DNA of 64,000 nucleotides from Erysipelotrichaceae bacterium (GTDB lineage: Bacteria > Bacillota_I > Bacilli_A > Erysipelotrichales > Erysipelotrichaceae). The notes below the pieces were generated by a model, which was given only the letters and a program-made list of their open reading frames with translations, did no database searches and was not told the origin of the DNA. The stretch is from positions 1-64,000 of the forward strand of contig JALENJ010000068.1 in assembly GCA_022767445.1 (NCBI GenBank). Reading direction: 5' to 3'. Positions 42,524 through 53,623 of this stretch are shown piece by piece. Within the stretch, counting starts at the first letter, position 1; each line of letters starts with the position of its first letter. Position numbers and translations under genes: made by a program.

Positions 42524-43437
42524 CTATTCGCCATAATGTTCATCCTTAGACCAGATTCCTTTAGTAGCAGACCAAATTTCTGTGTAATTATTATCAGTCA
42601 CTGCAGCATTGAAAGGTTTTGCTAGAAATGTGTTAATTGTTTTCAATACTGTGTTATAGTCCTCAGAATTAGTACCGATTTTTTGACAGAATGCTCGCCA
42701 TTTCTTTTGCATATTAACATCACTACCGAAGGCTATAACTGAATTGAATTGTTTTGCTGTGAAGTAATGCCCACGGTTTATAAAAGTTCTTTTTAAAGCC
42801 TCTGCAAGTATACTGCTGCTGAAATCAAACTTATTCGCAAGATAGTAAAGATCATAGTAATCCTTCATACGGGTGGAGAATTCCATAAATGAAAGGATTG
42901 CATCAAGCTTTTCTGCAACAGTTGTTTCCAGTGAATAGGTATTTACTGTCGGAACAATAAAATCATTAAGCTGTGTTGGTATTTGTCGTTTTTCTGGCTT
43001 AGGGATAATTACATCGCCGACACCAAAGTCAATACTAAAAGGAGTTTTTGTGTTTTTAATCCTTGCAACAAGCGAAGCATTAACACCAGCATATTTTTTG
43101 GTTATTGTTATGGGAGCTAAGTGTGTAATTTCAAACGTAATAAAATTATTGCTTGTATCTACGGCTATGATTTCGTTGAGTACCATTCTGAGCTGTTCTG
43201 GTGTATTTGGTATCTTGCAAAGTAGGAAATCAACATCAACTGTGATGCGACTATCAAAATGTGTAATAGAATAAATAGGCCACCTTTCAAAATAAAGTTA
43301 TCCGCATACTTGGATTTTTCAAGTCGACGTAGAAACTCTTCTTGGCAGAAAAGCTGCAGGCAAAGTTGATAGCTCTTACCGCTTTTGTCCGCTTTGTTTT
43401 TAAGACGTGCTAGTACAGATGCGGCGATATCAGGCAT
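42524..43437 (-). pseudogene. AbiEii-like nucleotidyltransferase toxin, frameshifted
   Basis: Two overlapping frames: 43437-43165 (...NFILKGGLFI) and 42524-43186, which opens as IYSITHFDSRITVDVDFLLCKIPNTPEQLRMVLNEI. Confidence 0.8.
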
Positions 43438-44038
43438 TAAGTATCACCTCCATTACATTCATCATTTTATTATAAATATTCATTTTCTTCGCGTATTTTG
43501 AAAGATTATAAAGATTCTTCTTTTCATCTGCAACATACGCATTAACAGCCTTAATAAATATCTCGTTATCTAGCTTAGTACGGTATTTAAAGCAGTCGCA
43601 TATCGTACGTTCACGGTCATATATTGGAAGTGTAACACCGTTGAATGAGCCGGTCGTTTCGCCTAGATGGTACAGATTATTTTGTACATAATATGCTTTA
43701 ACCGGAACTTCTTTTTGTATGGATTTAATTGTTCTGGAATAAGACTGCGGGACAGAAATCGTCCATTTGCGAGGCGTAAAGTCACTGTAGCCATAATAAA
43801 ATAGTGCTGACTCAACAGATACAATACCTTGTGTCATCAATTTAGAAAGCAGGGTTTCCTCATTTGGTTCATCTCCAATAGACAGCTTGTAATAGCCGTG
43901 CTTAATTCGCTCGATGTATCCCTGCTTAAAAAGCGTATAAATATCTTGTTCTTTTAGACCTGCAGAAATAAAATCAGATTTTTTAACTATTTCGCCAAAA
44001 GTATTAAAAGTCTTATTTGCGATATCATGTTTGCTCAA
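43430..44038 (-). CDS. AbiEi-like type IV TA antitoxin/transcriptional regulator
   Basis: KSDFISAGLKEQDIYTLFKQGYIERIKHGYYKL; ALFYYGYSDFTPRKWTISVPQ; TICDCFKYRTKLDNEIFIKAVNAY. Confidence 0.85.
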   Translation of the reverse strand: MSKHDIANKTFNTFGEIVKKSDFISAGLKEQDIYTLFKQGYIERIKHGYYKLSIGDEPNEETLLSKLMTQGIVSVESALFYYGYSDFTPRKWTISVPQSYSRTIKSIQKEVPVKAYYVQNNLYHLGETTGSFNGVTLPIYDRERTICDCFKYRTKLDNEIFIKAVNAYVADEKKNLYNLSKYAKKMNIYNKMMNVMEVILNA

Positions 44039-44143
44039 ATTACCACCTACTTTCTATATAGTTTATCTTCATCAATAGTATAGTATATTATTTTAAAAAT
44101 AACAAAATCTACACGTAAATTTAAAATATTTCGTGTATATTTT

Positions 44144-44302
44144 GATAAAAATATCAATGCTTAAGAAACCAAAAAATTGTAAAATATATTTATCCATAAA
44201 ACCTCCTATTAAAAAGATATTGACCATCTTTATGATATGAGAAATGGAAAAGGGATGAAATCCAGTTGAAAATCATCCCTATTTTTATGGAAAGTATGGT
44301 CC
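44144..44302 (-). mobile_element. Solo end remnant of the IS found at 62780
   Basis: Reverse complement GGACCATACTTTCCATAAAAATAGGGATGATTTTCAACTGGATTTCATCCCTTTTCC...GGTCAATATCTTTTTAATAGGAGGTTTTATGGATAAATATATTTTACAATTTTTTGG is near identical to 62780-62940. Confidence 0.85.
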
Positions 44303-44331
44303 TACAAGCTATTGGAGATCTAATTCCTAAT

Positions 44332-44898
44332 TTATTTCATTTTTGTGACTGCGATGATATAACGTGCACTCATATATAAACATGCAAGCATCATGAGTAC
44401 TTCTAATACGATGATGTATGTTGGGCTACTGGATACAATACCATTAGCTACTAACAAGATACCAAATGCAGCATATAATACGGCTAGTAAGATACATCTA
44501 GGTTTGTTGTTAGCAGAAACAAGTCCTTCGATGAATGTCTTTTTCTTACTTGGTACAAAGTCTGGATATTGTGGTAGTGTTGGTAGCCATACTTGGCGGA
44601 AGCGGTATTCGAGTACGCCAAGTAAAGCTAATCCTGCAATGAGTGCGATACGCAAATCACCTACAAATGTAATGAGTAACATAAACAATGCAATCGCTAG
44701 TGCTAGACGATTATGATATAGCGTAAAGTTCTTTACATCTTTTTCTTTTAGTAAATATCCTGTCTTATTGAAAGATAGATACATAATCGTCTGGCCTTTA
44801 TCATCAATATAGATATTTCTACCGGCGATTGCACCTTTTCTTTGTGAACTTCCATCATCGAAGATAGATGTTTTTTTCTTTTGTTGATTTGAACTCAT
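44332..44898 (-). CDS. Membrane protein of unknown function
   Basis: 188 aa, about four TM segments. Confidence 0.65.
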   Translation of the reverse strand: MSSNQQKKKTSIFDDGSSQRKGAIAGRNIYIDDKGQTIMYLSFNKTGYLLKEKDVKNFTLYHNRLALAIALFMLLITFVGDLRIALIAGLALLGVLEYRFRQVWLPTLPQYPDFVPSKKKTFIEGLVSANNKPRCILLAVLYAAFGILLVANGIVSSSPTYIIVLEVLMMLACLYMSARYIIAVTKMK

Positions 44899-44906
44899 AG
44901 GATTCC

Positions 44907-46058
44907 TTAGTGTAGTTGTGCAATACCTTTGCAGTATGTTTCTTCTACGCTGTAATCATCGTTCAATACAACGATATCTGCGTCATATCCTGTGCATAGT
45001 TTACCGATGTGGTCTTGTAGTCCTAATAGTGTAGCTGGGTTGATTGTAGCTGCGTTAATTGCGTAATCAAATGGTACACCAGCAATCTCTACGAGGTTAT
45101 ATAGACCTTGGTTCATGCGCATTGTAGAACCTGCAAGACTTCCGGATTCTGTCAGGTGTGCACTTCCATCTGGATAGATTTCAATCTCATGGCCACCAAA
45201 CATAAACTTAGAGCCTGGTTCATATCCCTTTGCCATTAGGGCATCAGAGATCATGATTGCATGATCTTTACCCTTTGCGTTGAAGAAGATATTCAAAGCT
45301 TCTGGTGTAGAGTGATTGCAATCACAGATGATCTCACTAAACATATCACGAATACGTAATGCAAGACCCGTTACACCATTTGCACGGTGGTTAAATGGAG
45401 ATTGTCCATTATATGTATGAGTAATGGACTTTGCGCCATTGGCGACTGCCATTAGACCTTCTTGGAATGTGGCTCCAGAGTGACCAATGGAAACTGCTAC
45501 GTTATTTGCGGCACAGTATTTTGTTAGTGCTAAGTCTGGATCATGTTCAGGTGCTAAAGTGATAACCTTGATTAAACCGTTAGCATCCTTTTGGTATTGC
45601 TTGAATTCTTCTACAGTTGGAGGAACGATAGCCTCTGGAGGTTGTGCTCCCTTGTACTTCATATCGAGGTATGGACCTTCAAAGTGAATACCGATGATAT
45701 CTGCACCATCTCTGCCAGCAACAAATGTCTCTTTTACTTTCGCTACATTCTTAACCGCCTTTGTTAATACTGGATTTAACTCTGTAATTGTGGTGGAAAG
45801 GAAACCTGTAACACCTTCACTTGGAATGCCCTTAGCCCACTTTTTAAGACCATCTTCTAAAGCGTAGTTTGTATCGTAACCATATGCGCCATGGCAATGG
45901 ATATCAATAAAACCAGGAACGATGCGCTTATTGCCGTAATCTACATCTGCTTCATGAGCATCGATTGGATAAATACCTTGAATCTTGTCTTCTTGAATTT
46001 CAATGACTGCTGGAATAAAATCACCAGCAATCCAAACACGAGTACTTTTAATAAACAT
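44907..46058 (-). CDS. nagA: N-acetylglucosamine-6-phosphate deacetylase
   Basis: VPGFIDIHCHGAYGYDT; HFEGPYLDMKYKGAQPPEAI; HTYNGQSPFNHR; ISDALMAKG. Confidence 0.95.
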   Translation of the reverse strand: MFIKSTRVWIAGDFIPAVIEIQEDKIQGIYPIDAHEADVDYGNKRIVPGFIDIHCHGAYGYDTNYALEDGLKKWAKGIPSEGVTGFLSTTITELNPVLTKAVKNVAKVKETFVAGRDGADIIGIHFEGPYLDMKYKGAQPPEAIVPPTVEEFKQYQKDANGLIKVITLAPEHDPDLALTKYCAANNVAVSIGHSGATFQEGLMAVANGAKSITHTYNGQSPFNHRANGVTGLALRIRDMFSEIICDCNHSTPEALNIFFNAKGKDHAIMISDALMAKGYEPGSKFMFGGHEIEIYPDGSAHLTESGSLAGSTMRMNQGLYNLVEIAGVPFDYAINAATINPATLLGLQDHIGKLCTGYDADIVVLNDDYSVEETYCKGIAQLH

Positions 46059-46244
46059 ATATTTATTACCTCTTGTATAAACTTTCTATGAATATAATAT
46101 AGCACTAATGAATTTATTTATGTTGTAGGACGTTTACACAAATCGGTAATGAATTGATAACTTTTAATCAGTTTATACAAAACGTAAGAGTGGATTGCTA
46201 TAATACAACATAGATAAGCAAGTATTGCTAAGGAGACAATCGAG

Positions 46245-47420
46245 ATGACGATATTCAACTATACAAATGAAGAATTAAAGAATCTAACAGCAATTTATAC
46301 CGCTACTGAAATTCATCAGCAGCCAGATACTTGGGAAAAGACAGTTGCACAGGTACAATCACGTGCAACAGAAATCCAAGCATTCATCAACAAAGTCATT
46401 ACACAAGATGATTATGATGTAATCCTAACAGGTGCAGGAACAAGCGAATTCGTAGGAAATGCGCTATATTCCTATTTGAACCGCAAGCTAAACTACAAAG
46501 TAAAGAGCTACGCTACTACAGACTTAACAGCTACACCTGAAAACTTTGTATCTGCACATAAGCCAACATTGTTAATCAGCTATGGACGTTCTGGTGATTC
46601 TCCAGAATCAATCGGTGCAATCCAATCAGTAGAAGCAGTCAATGACAACCTATATCATCTATTTATCACATGTAATAAAGATGGTGCTTTAAGCAAGCGT
46701 GCTGAAGCAGAAGGTGATCGTTGCCTAGCAATCAACCTAACTCCAGAAACACTTGACCAAAGCTTTGCGATGACATCAAGCTTTACAAATATGTACCTAG
46801 CTACACTATTATGCTTTAACCTAGATAACTTTGATGAAACGGTGAAGTCTGTAAAAGAAGTAATCGCTGCAGCTAGAAAGTTAGTAGATGAAGATTGGAA
46901 ACAAGTACAGGGATTCGATGGTTCCTTCGATTACGGTAGAATCGTATACTTAGGAACAAACACCCTAAAGGGTATCGCACAAGAATCAGCCTTAAAGATG
47001 CTCGAATTAAACACAGGTAAGATTGTTACAATGTTCGATACACCGCTTGGATTCCGTCATGGACCAAAGTCAATCGTAGATGATACAACACTTACAGTTC
47101 TCTATCTATCTGATGGTGAATACCAAAGACAATATGAATTAGATTTACTAAAGGAAATGTCAGGACAACGCAAGGGCGATCAGATCATGGTTGTATGTAA
47201 TACACCAAGTGAACTAGCCAAATCTCTTGCAAACTATTATTATAGTTTTGATACATCCGCAAAGGACAACATCTTTGTAGGTCTAGACTTCATTATCGTG
47301 GCACAGATGATGGGCTTGTTTGCGTCAATCCGCAATCACTTCACACCAGATGATCCATGTCCAACAGGTGAAGTAAACCGCGTTGTTAAGGGTGTAACAC
47401 TATATCCATATAAGAAATAA
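46245..47420 (+). CDS. agaS: AgaS-like SIS-domain ketose/aldose isomerase-deaminase
   Basis: VILTGAGTSEFVGNAL; SYGRSGDSPESI; DTPLGFRHGPKSIVDD. Confidence 0.85.
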   Translation: MTIFNYTNEELKNLTAIYTATEIHQQPDTWEKTVAQVQSRATEIQAFINKVITQDDYDVILTGAGTSEFVGNALYSYLNRKLNYKVKSYATTDLTATPENFVSAHKPTLLISYGRSGDSPESIGAIQSVEAVNDNLYHLFITCNKDGALSKRAEAEGDRCLAINLTPETLDQSFAMTSSFTNMYLATLLCFNLDNFDETVKSVKEVIAAARKLVDEDWKQVQGFDGSFDYGRIVYLGTNTLKGIAQESALKMLELNTGKIVTMFDTPLGFRHGPKSIVDDTTLTVLYLSDGEYQRQYELDLLKEMSGQRKGDQIMVVCNTPSELAKSLANYYYSFDTSAKDNIFVGLDFIIVAQMMGLFASIRNHFTPDDPCPTGEVNRVVKGVTLYPYKK

Positions 47421-47431
47421 GGAGAGATAAC

Positions 47432-47872
47432 ATGATCGGTATTGTAGTAACAGGACACGGACATTTCGCAACAGGACTATCAAGTTCTGTAGAACTCATT
47501 GGTGGTAAGCCAGAACATTACGAAGCAGTAGACTTCGTACAAGAAGATTCGACAGAAGATCTTGAAAAACATCTAACAGAAGCTTTCGCAAAACTAAAAG
47601 ATTGCGAAGATGGCATCTTAGTATTCAGCGACTTAGTTGGTGGATCACCATTCAAAGTATCTGTAGAATTATCAATGAAACTCAAAGACCAGTACAAGAT
47701 TGTAGTACTTTCAGGTACTAACCTTGGTATGTTGGTAGAAGCTAATCTAACAAGAGGCTTCGCTAGTGATATCGACTCCCTAGCAAACGCAACAGTTGAA
47801 ACAGGTAAGTCACAAGTAATGCGTTACGAGTTCGTACAACATGAAGAAGTATCTTCAGATGAAGGTATCTAA
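47432..47872 (+). CDS. PTS mannose/fructose/sorbose-family EIIA
   Basis: MIGIVVTGHGHFATGLSSSVELIGG; FSDLVGGSPFKV. Confidence 0.9.
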   Translation: MIGIVVTGHGHFATGLSSSVELIGGKPEHYEAVDFVQEDSTEDLEKHLTEAFAKLKDCEDGILVFSDLVGGSPFKVSVELSMKLKDQYKIVVLSGTNLGMLVEANLTRGFASDIDSLANATVETGKSQVMRYEFVQHEEVSSDEGI

Positions 47873-47893
47873 TCTATAAACAATCAATGTTTG

Positions 47894-47920
47894 AGCCATA
47901 CTTCGGTATGGCTTTTTTGT
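47894..47920 (+). terminator. Intrinsic terminator
   Basis: AGCCATAC-TTCG-GTATGGCTTTTTT. Confidence 0.85.
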
Positions 47921-47991
47921 GGGATGAGTGAGGTAAAGATTGACGTTTGAGAAATAATTATGAATAATTAAAACGATGGGAGTAATCATTG

Positions 47992-48891
47992 ATGAATGAG
48001 ATTAAAGTACAAAATCTAAAGAAGAGCTTTCATAACAAACTTGTCTTAGATATACCACAATTAAATGTAAATGCAGGAGAAATTGTTTCTATTGTTGGCA
48101 TCAATGGAGCAGGTAAATCAACATTGATAAAGATAATCTCAGGTCTACTTCTACAAGATGAGGGATCAGTAGAAGTGTATGAACACCTGAATAACTCTGC
48201 ATTGATTCATCAAGATGTTAAGTTTGTTTTAGAAAGTGGCAGAGGATACTATGAATATCTTAGTGCAAATCAAAACATCGATTACTTCTTACACTTAAAT
48301 GGTATCTCGCGCAGTCAAGTAAAGAATGATTTAGAGTATCTGATTGATAAATTAGATTTCCGTAGTCATATGGATAAATTGGTGTCGGAGTTATCGCAAG
48401 GTACAAGACAAAAACTTTCGCTAATTATCGCATTACTATGTAAACCAAAAGTATTATGTTTAGATGAGCCTACTAATGGATTGGATGTAGTTGCGAAAAG
48501 ACAGTTTGCTAAATTACTACAAGAACTATCACAAGAAAAAGGAACTATCATTCTTATGACTACACACGATGTATTCTTTGTAAAAGAAGTATCTACAAGC
48601 ATATGTGTATTGAGTAAAGGCGAAATTAAGAAAAAAGGTAGTTTTTATGATGTATTTGGTGATAATCACAACTGGATAAAATATCGAATTGGAATTGGTG
48701 ACCGTGCATTACCATTACTTGAAGAACGGTATCCCAATATGAAATATCAAAGCGAAGATAATTGCATACTTCTAGAGACAAAAGACATACAAATCAAGAA
48801 TGATATTTTACGTCATTTTGATGTAGTCTTCTATGAAGAGATTCAAGAAAGTATAGAAGAAATCCTCTTTGAGGTACTAAACAATGATTAA
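47992..48891 (+). CDS. ABC transporter ATPase
   Basis: GINGAGKSTLIKII; SQGTRQKLSLIIAL; LCLDEPTNGLD. Confidence 0.92.
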   Translation: MNEIKVQNLKKSFHNKLVLDIPQLNVNAGEIVSIVGINGAGKSTLIKIISGLLLQDEGSVEVYEHLNNSALIHQDVKFVLESGRGYYEYLSANQNIDYFLHLNGISRSQVKNDLEYLIDKLDFRSHMDKLVSELSQGTRQKLSLIIALLCKPKVLCLDEPTNGLDVVAKRQFAKLLQELSQEKGTIILMTTHDVFFVKEVSTSICVLSKGEIKKKGSFYDVFGDNHNWIKYRIGIGDRALPLLEERYPNMKYQSEDNCILLETKDIQIKNDILRHFDVVFYEEIQESIEEILFEVLNND

Positions 48892-49621
48892 AGAAATACA
48901 AAGAGAGTTTAAAAGACAACTCCAAGAGATGGTGCAGTTTAAGTTCAACCTGATATTCGCAAACTTTGGTATCTTGATCATGGTATCGTCTTATATCCAA
49001 TACTTCCAAGGCACACAGGATAAATTTCTATTACTATGCTTGTTGTTTACATGGTATTTTACAAGCCACAGTGTGAGTCATCCTACATTCTTTATTGAAG
49101 ATGATTTGTATGATAGAACACTGATAAGCGTTGTTCAAAGTAATAAGAGTGTATTGTATGTGCTGATATTTAAGATTATCGTACAAATATTAATTGATTT
49201 GGTAAAAGCGATTCCAATATTTATCGTATTAGCTGTGCTAAACCAAATTCATTTCCCAGAAAATATTCTGATATTACTGATTGACCTGCTTGCATGTTTT
49301 ATTACGATTGTTAGTGTATATGGGTTCGGTTTTTGTATATCTAGTCTTTGTTTTGTGTTTCATCGCACATCCAGCATAACCGCCTTAATTTCATACTTCA
49401 TGTTATATTTTACAGGTATTTTAGCTCCATTAGATGGTGCACTTGGATATATCGGTAGACTATTTCCGTATTATGCATTGCGAGAATTTATTACGACACC
49501 ATCTTATTTAGATTTTATGTGGCTAATCATGTATGGAGTTATTTATTGGTTGATAGGGACGATACTATTTTCCTATACGTTGAAGATTGCCAAGAAACAA
49601 GGGAGTCTATTCCATGTTTAA
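48884..49621 (+). CDS. ABC-2 type permease
   Basis: 245 aa, six TM, overlaps ATPase gene. Confidence 0.8.
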   Translation: MIKEIQREFKRQLQEMVQFKFNLIFANFGILIMVSSYIQYFQGTQDKFLLLCLLFTWYFTSHSVSHPTFFIEDDLYDRTLISVVQSNKSVLYVLIFKIIVQILIDLVKAIPIFIVLAVLNQIHFPENILILLIDLLACFITIVSVYGFGFCISSLCFVFHRTSSITALISYFMLYFTGILAPLDGALGYIGRLFPYYALREFITTPSYLDFMWLIMYGVIYWLIGTILFSYTLKIAKKQGSLFHV

Positions 49622-50192
49622 TGAAATGAAGCGATATATTCGCTATAAGAAAAGATACTTATTTGATAATGTATGTGAGGTGATTTATTCGCTCATATTT
49701 ATTACAGGTATCATTGTTATCTTCAACAATAATACTCCCATCAACATACTGTATTTCTTCTTATACTATGTAATGACAAACACCATCTTATTGGCAAATG
49801 AAGAGTTAGAATACGAAATTCGTACGAACCAATATATAAATATCAAAACAACCAAAACATCAGTTTTGAAGATATATCTATATCGATCAGTAACGTATTT
49901 GTTATGGTCAACATTCATCTTTGTAATAGCGATTGCTGTAGCGCTATTGTTCTTCCCAAGTAAGTTTATTCTACCAGTGATATCCTTGGGCAACTTAGCT
50001 CTTGTAGTTTTAGTAAACTTGGGAATTATGATTGTACTCTACATTCTTGCGATCAAACTGACAGAGCGATACCAAAGAGTAGCTGTATTCTTGAACCTAA
50101 TGAATACTTTGGTGCTGTTCTATTCTGGTTTGGTATTTCCTGTTTCATTCTTTTCCTACGTTAACCTGTTGAATCTATTAGCAGGAATATAG
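49614..50192 (+). CDS. ABC-2 type permease-like membrane protein
   Basis: MFNEMKRYIRYKKRYLFDNVCEVIYSL; start reassigned from 49587; overlaps previous gene. Confidence 0.7.
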   Translation: MFNEMKRYIRYKKRYLFDNVCEVIYSLIFITGIIVIFNNNTPINILYFFLYYVMTNTILLANEELEYEIRTNQYINIKTTKTSVLKIYLYRSVTYLLWSTFIFVIAIAVALLFFPSKFILPVISLGNLALVVLVNLGIMIVLYILAIKLTERYQRVAVFLNLMNTLVLFYSGLVFPVSFFSYVNLLNLLAGI

Positions 50193-50230
50193 ATAGGTAC
50201 TAAAACCTGTAAATATTTATAGGGAAAATA

Positions 50231-50265
50231 AAAACGAGTTGTAGATTGATATCTACGACTCGTTT
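50231..50265. terminator. Bidirectional terminator
   Basis: AAACGAGTTGTAGA...TCTACGACTCGTTT. Confidence 0.75.
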
Positions 50266-50274
50266 AATGGTTAC

Positions 50275-51147
50275 TTATAGGTTATTAACAAGTGCGTATG
50301 CACCATAGATACCCGCAAGATTACCTAGTTGTGCTTTGTTGATATGTACACCTTGATAACCATCAATCAGTGTATGTTGGATTTCTTCCATACACTTTTG
50401 ATAGACATACTCTTGATCAAAGATACCACCACCTAATAGGATAAGTGGTAGGTTGTATACATGTATGATGGAACAGATTCCCTGTGCCACTTCTTGTATC
50501 CAAGCATCTAGGACTTGTTTGATATCTGGGTTATCAATATTAGTGAAGATATCTTTTCCGTTTTGGATGCTTGGTAAAACATGTTGTGCTTGTTTGACTA
50601 AAGCTGTAGTAGATGCGTAATGTTCATAGCTGTTATCCCAGGCATTTGTAGTGGGTTTGACATGTGTTAACATAGCACCTAACATGATTCCTTTATTGTG
50701 ACCGGTGCCGTAGTATGGTTGATCATTGAGGTAGATACCACCACCAATGCCTGTACCATAGGTAATGCATGCAAAGTCATGATAGCCTTTGGCTGCGCCA
50801 AAGGTATGTTCACCTCTAGCTGCACAATATACATCATTCTCTACGCAGACTTTTACATGAAATTCTTGTTCGAATATCTCTTTGACATGCATGCCTGTAT
50901 ATCCTGGCATGTTTTCATTAGCGTAGTGTATGGAACCATCTTCTGTATTCACTTGTCCACAAGTACTGATACCAATCGCATCAAAAGGTGTAAAGGTATG
51001 TAACCAAGTGATAATCCTTTGGATAACATCCTTGGCTCCGTTTTGTGCTAGTGTATCGATTTGTTCAGTATGATCCAGTTTACCATCGATGAATACACCA
51101 AGTTTTACTTGGGTTCCACCAAGATCAATTGCGATAATCTTATGCAT
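50275..51147 (-). CDS. ROK family kinase, probable ManNAc/sugar kinase
   Basis: [26 protein letters not shown]; overlaps nanE. Confidence 0.85.
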   Translation of the reverse strand: MHKIIAIDLGGTQVKLGVFIDGKLDHTEQIDTLAQNGAKDVIQRIITWLHTFTPFDAIGISTCGQVNTEDGSIHYANENMPGYTGMHVKEIFEQEFHVKVCVENDVYCAARGEHTFGAAKGYHDFACITYGTGIGGGIYLNDQPYYGTGHNKGIMLGAMLTHVKPTTNAWDNSYEHYASTTALVKQAQHVLPSIQNGKDIFTNIDNPDIKQVLDAWIQEVAQGICSIIHVYNLPLILLGGGIFDQEYVYQKCMEEIQHTLIDGYQGVHINKAQLGNLAGIYGAYALVNNL

Positions 51148-51838
51148 CGAGAGCCGCCTTAAATTTCTTTGTGATCTCTAAAGGACGAGTAATCGCAGAG
51201 CCTACAACAACAGCGTGTACACCAATATCCATCGCATGACGACATTCCTCAGGTGTTGCAATATTACCTTCCGCAATCACAGGTTTTCCACTTTGTTCGA
51301 CAAGTGTTTTTATCATGCGATAAGGAGGTAGGGCACAACCTTTTGTGTAATCGGTATAACCTGCTAAAGTTGTACCGATTAAATCAAAACCAATTTCTGC
51401 AGCGTGTAATCCTTCTTCAATGCTGGAACAGTCTGCCATGAATAATTGATTAGGATATTTTTGTCGTACTTCTTTGAAGAGTTCATCTAGAGTACGATTG
51501 TTTGGATGTGTTCTGTGTGTAGCGTCTAATGCGATAATTTCTACGCCTGTTTGTACAAGGGCATCCACTTCTTCGATGGTTGGTGTGATATATACATGAG
51601 GTTGGTCAGGATATACCTTTTTGATAATACCGATGATAGGTAAATCTACAGTCTTTTGTATCTCTTGAATATCTTCAACAGTATTTGCACGTATGCCTTT
51701 GGCACCACCAAGACTTGCGGCGTAGGCCATTCTAGACATGATAAAACTGCTATGGAGTGGTTCCTCAGGTAATGCTTGGCAAGATACGATGAGTTGTCCT
51801 TTAATCGCATCTAATATTTCAGTATTTGTACGTTTCAT
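51140..51838 (-). CDS. nanE: N-acetylmannosamine-6-phosphate 2-epimerase
   Basis: [55 protein letters not shown]. Confidence 0.92.
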   Translation of the reverse strand: MKRTNTEILDAIKGQLIVSCQALPEEPLHSSFIMSRMAYAASLGGAKGIRANTVEDIQEIQKTVDLPIIGIIKKVYPDQPHVYITPTIEEVDALVQTGVEIIALDATHRTHPNNRTLDELFKEVRQKYPNQLFMADCSSIEEGLHAAEIGFDLIGTTLAGYTDYTKGCALPPYRMIKTLVEQSGKPVIAEGNIATPEECRHAMDIGVHAVVVGSAITRPLEITKKFKAALDA

Positions 51839-51852
51839 ATAACCTCCGTATT

Positions 51853-52626
51853 CTACTGGGTCTTACATTGAATGTAATTTGCTAGTAAATCTATAAACAT
51901 TATATATGGAATACTAGGACTATAAAGAGCATTTGTGACTACAGGTAGTTGATATAACTCTGTAAAGATACCCTTAGGAATCTTCGCTGTAGCAGATGTA
52001 ATACATAATGAATATGGTTTGTGTACCAAGATCTTATTGTAATCATCTTGTGATAAGTTGATATGATCTTGCAAAAGAATATAGATGAACAAATCATCTT
52101 GGTGGATAGAATCATAACGCAAACGTAGACGGTCCATTGCGGAGATTGTCTCAATATCATATCCAAACTTCGATAGTCGATACTGAAATATATATGCAAG
52201 CATGGACGCATATCCCTCGCCAAACACAAAGATGCGCTTTGCGTTATCCAATAATATTTGTAGATGCTCGAAATCCTGTGTTGCAAGATCCTTGCAGTTG
52301 TTTTGAATCATCTCAAAATATTCGGATTGAATATTCTCTTTGATTTGGATTGCTTGATGATCATCCGTAGGATTTACGTTTAATAAATCATTGCTGTATT
52401 CGTAGATGAACTCACGATATCCCTTGAAATTACACTTTTGTGCAAAGCGAGATAGCGTAGGTTCAGATACATATAATATTTTACTAATACGCTTGGAAGA
52501 AAAATCCATCATCTCTGTATTCTCTAAGAAGAAATCAGCAATACTTTGTTGAAGAGAAGATAGAGACGGATAGATATCTTGAATAATCTGTTTTGTCTTG
52601 GTGTTTATTCGAAGATTACGAATCAT
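51853..52626 (-). CDS. RpiR family transcriptional regulator
   Basis: [48 protein letters not shown] domain. Confidence 0.9.
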   Translation of the reverse strand: MIRNLRINTKTKQIIQDIYPSLSSLQQSIADFFLENTEMMDFSSKRISKILYVSEPTLSRFAQKCNFKGYREFIYEYSNDLLNVNPTDDHQAIQIKENIQSEYFEMIQNNCKDLATQDFEHLQILLDNAKRIFVFGEGYASMLAYIFQYRLSKFGYDIETISAMDRLRLRYDSIHQDDLFIYILLQDHINLSQDDYNKILVHKPYSLCITSATAKIPKGIFTELYQLPVVTNALYSPSIPYIMFIDLLANYIQCKTQ

Positions 52627-53582
52627 AATTTTGCCTCGTCATATAAGCGAATAAATTGGATGAGTGAATCAGCTACTTTTGCTTGGAAATCCTTATCTGG
52701 ATGACCTGCATAACAAAAGCTAGCTTCATCAGTAGCTTGTTCTAATTCTAGAAACATGCATGAAGTATTCTTTGCGACTGTTTGTACAGATGATAGTAGA
52801 GTTTTATCCATCATCCCATACACAAGTAAAAATTTAGCACTCGGAAACTTTGTTTTCAACTGCTGGATAAAACTTGTATATGCCTGTATATAATCATATT
52901 CACGTTGCTGTATCAACTTGGTAAATGAAGAGTCATTCGTACCTAGATTGATGATGACCCATTTTGGTTCTGCCTGCATGTCATAGGGAAAGATGCTTGG
53001 TAGTAAATCAACGTCTTTCTTCGTATCAATCTCCGGTGGAATCCAACGGGATAATACACCATTGCCACTATATGCGACTAACAGTGGTAAAACCTGCAAT
53101 GCTTGGGAAACAATATACGGATACGAGAGTGTACAATCCTCAAAGTGTGTATCAAAGAGTCCCTCTTTTATAGGAGATGTTAAACCAAAACCAGCTGATA
53201 GAGAGTCTCCAATCCAAAGGATAGAAGAGGATGGCAGTGGTGTTGGTACAATTTTCTGTTGTGTATGTATAGCATGTAAAGTGAAGCTTCCGTATTGCAT
53301 TTCTGTTAGCTTAATACACTTTACATGCTTATATGAATCATCTGGAAAGGAAATTGTATATGTATGTGTTCCATCGAATAAATCAATCTTTTGATAGAGC
53401 TGATCATCGACACAGATATCTAGGATACTAGGACCATTTTGTTGATTCATGCATGTGATTTCGAATTGAATCAAATCACCACAGAATTCAAATTGCCAAC
53501 CTGAACCAGACCATACAAATTCAACAGAATCACCAACATGTTTGTATAAGGGTAGTAATGTAATTTTATCTAATAAATTCAT
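52623..53582 (-). CDS. SGNH/GDSL esterase with N-terminal jelly-roll (CE2-like)
   Basis: ILWIGDSLSAGFGL; VIINLGTNDSSF; C-terminal AGHPD; no signal peptide. Confidence 0.8.
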   Translation of the reverse strand: MNLLDKITLLPLYKHVGDSVEFVWSGSGWQFEFCGDLIQFEITCMNQQNGPSILDICVDDQLYQKIDLFDGTHTYTISFPDDSYKHVKCIKLTEMQYGSFTLHAIHTQQKIVPTPLPSSSILWIGDSLSAGFGLTSPIKEGLFDTHFEDCTLSYPYIVSQALQVLPLLVAYSGNGVLSRWIPPEIDTKKDVDLLPSIFPYDMQAEPKWVIINLGTNDSSFTKLIQQREYDYIQAYTSFIQQLKTKFPSAKFLLVYGMMDKTLLSSVQTVAKNTSCMFLELEQATDEASFCYAGHPDKDFQAKVADSLIQFIRLYDEAKL

Positions 53583-53623
53583 AATTCTATCTTACATGAA
53601 AATGATCATAAAATACGTGTTTA

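Noticed and set aside
43165-43280. Programmed ribosomal frameshift producing full AbiEii
   Set aside because: No heptameric slippery sequence or downstream stimulatory structure evident; a simple indel is more likely.
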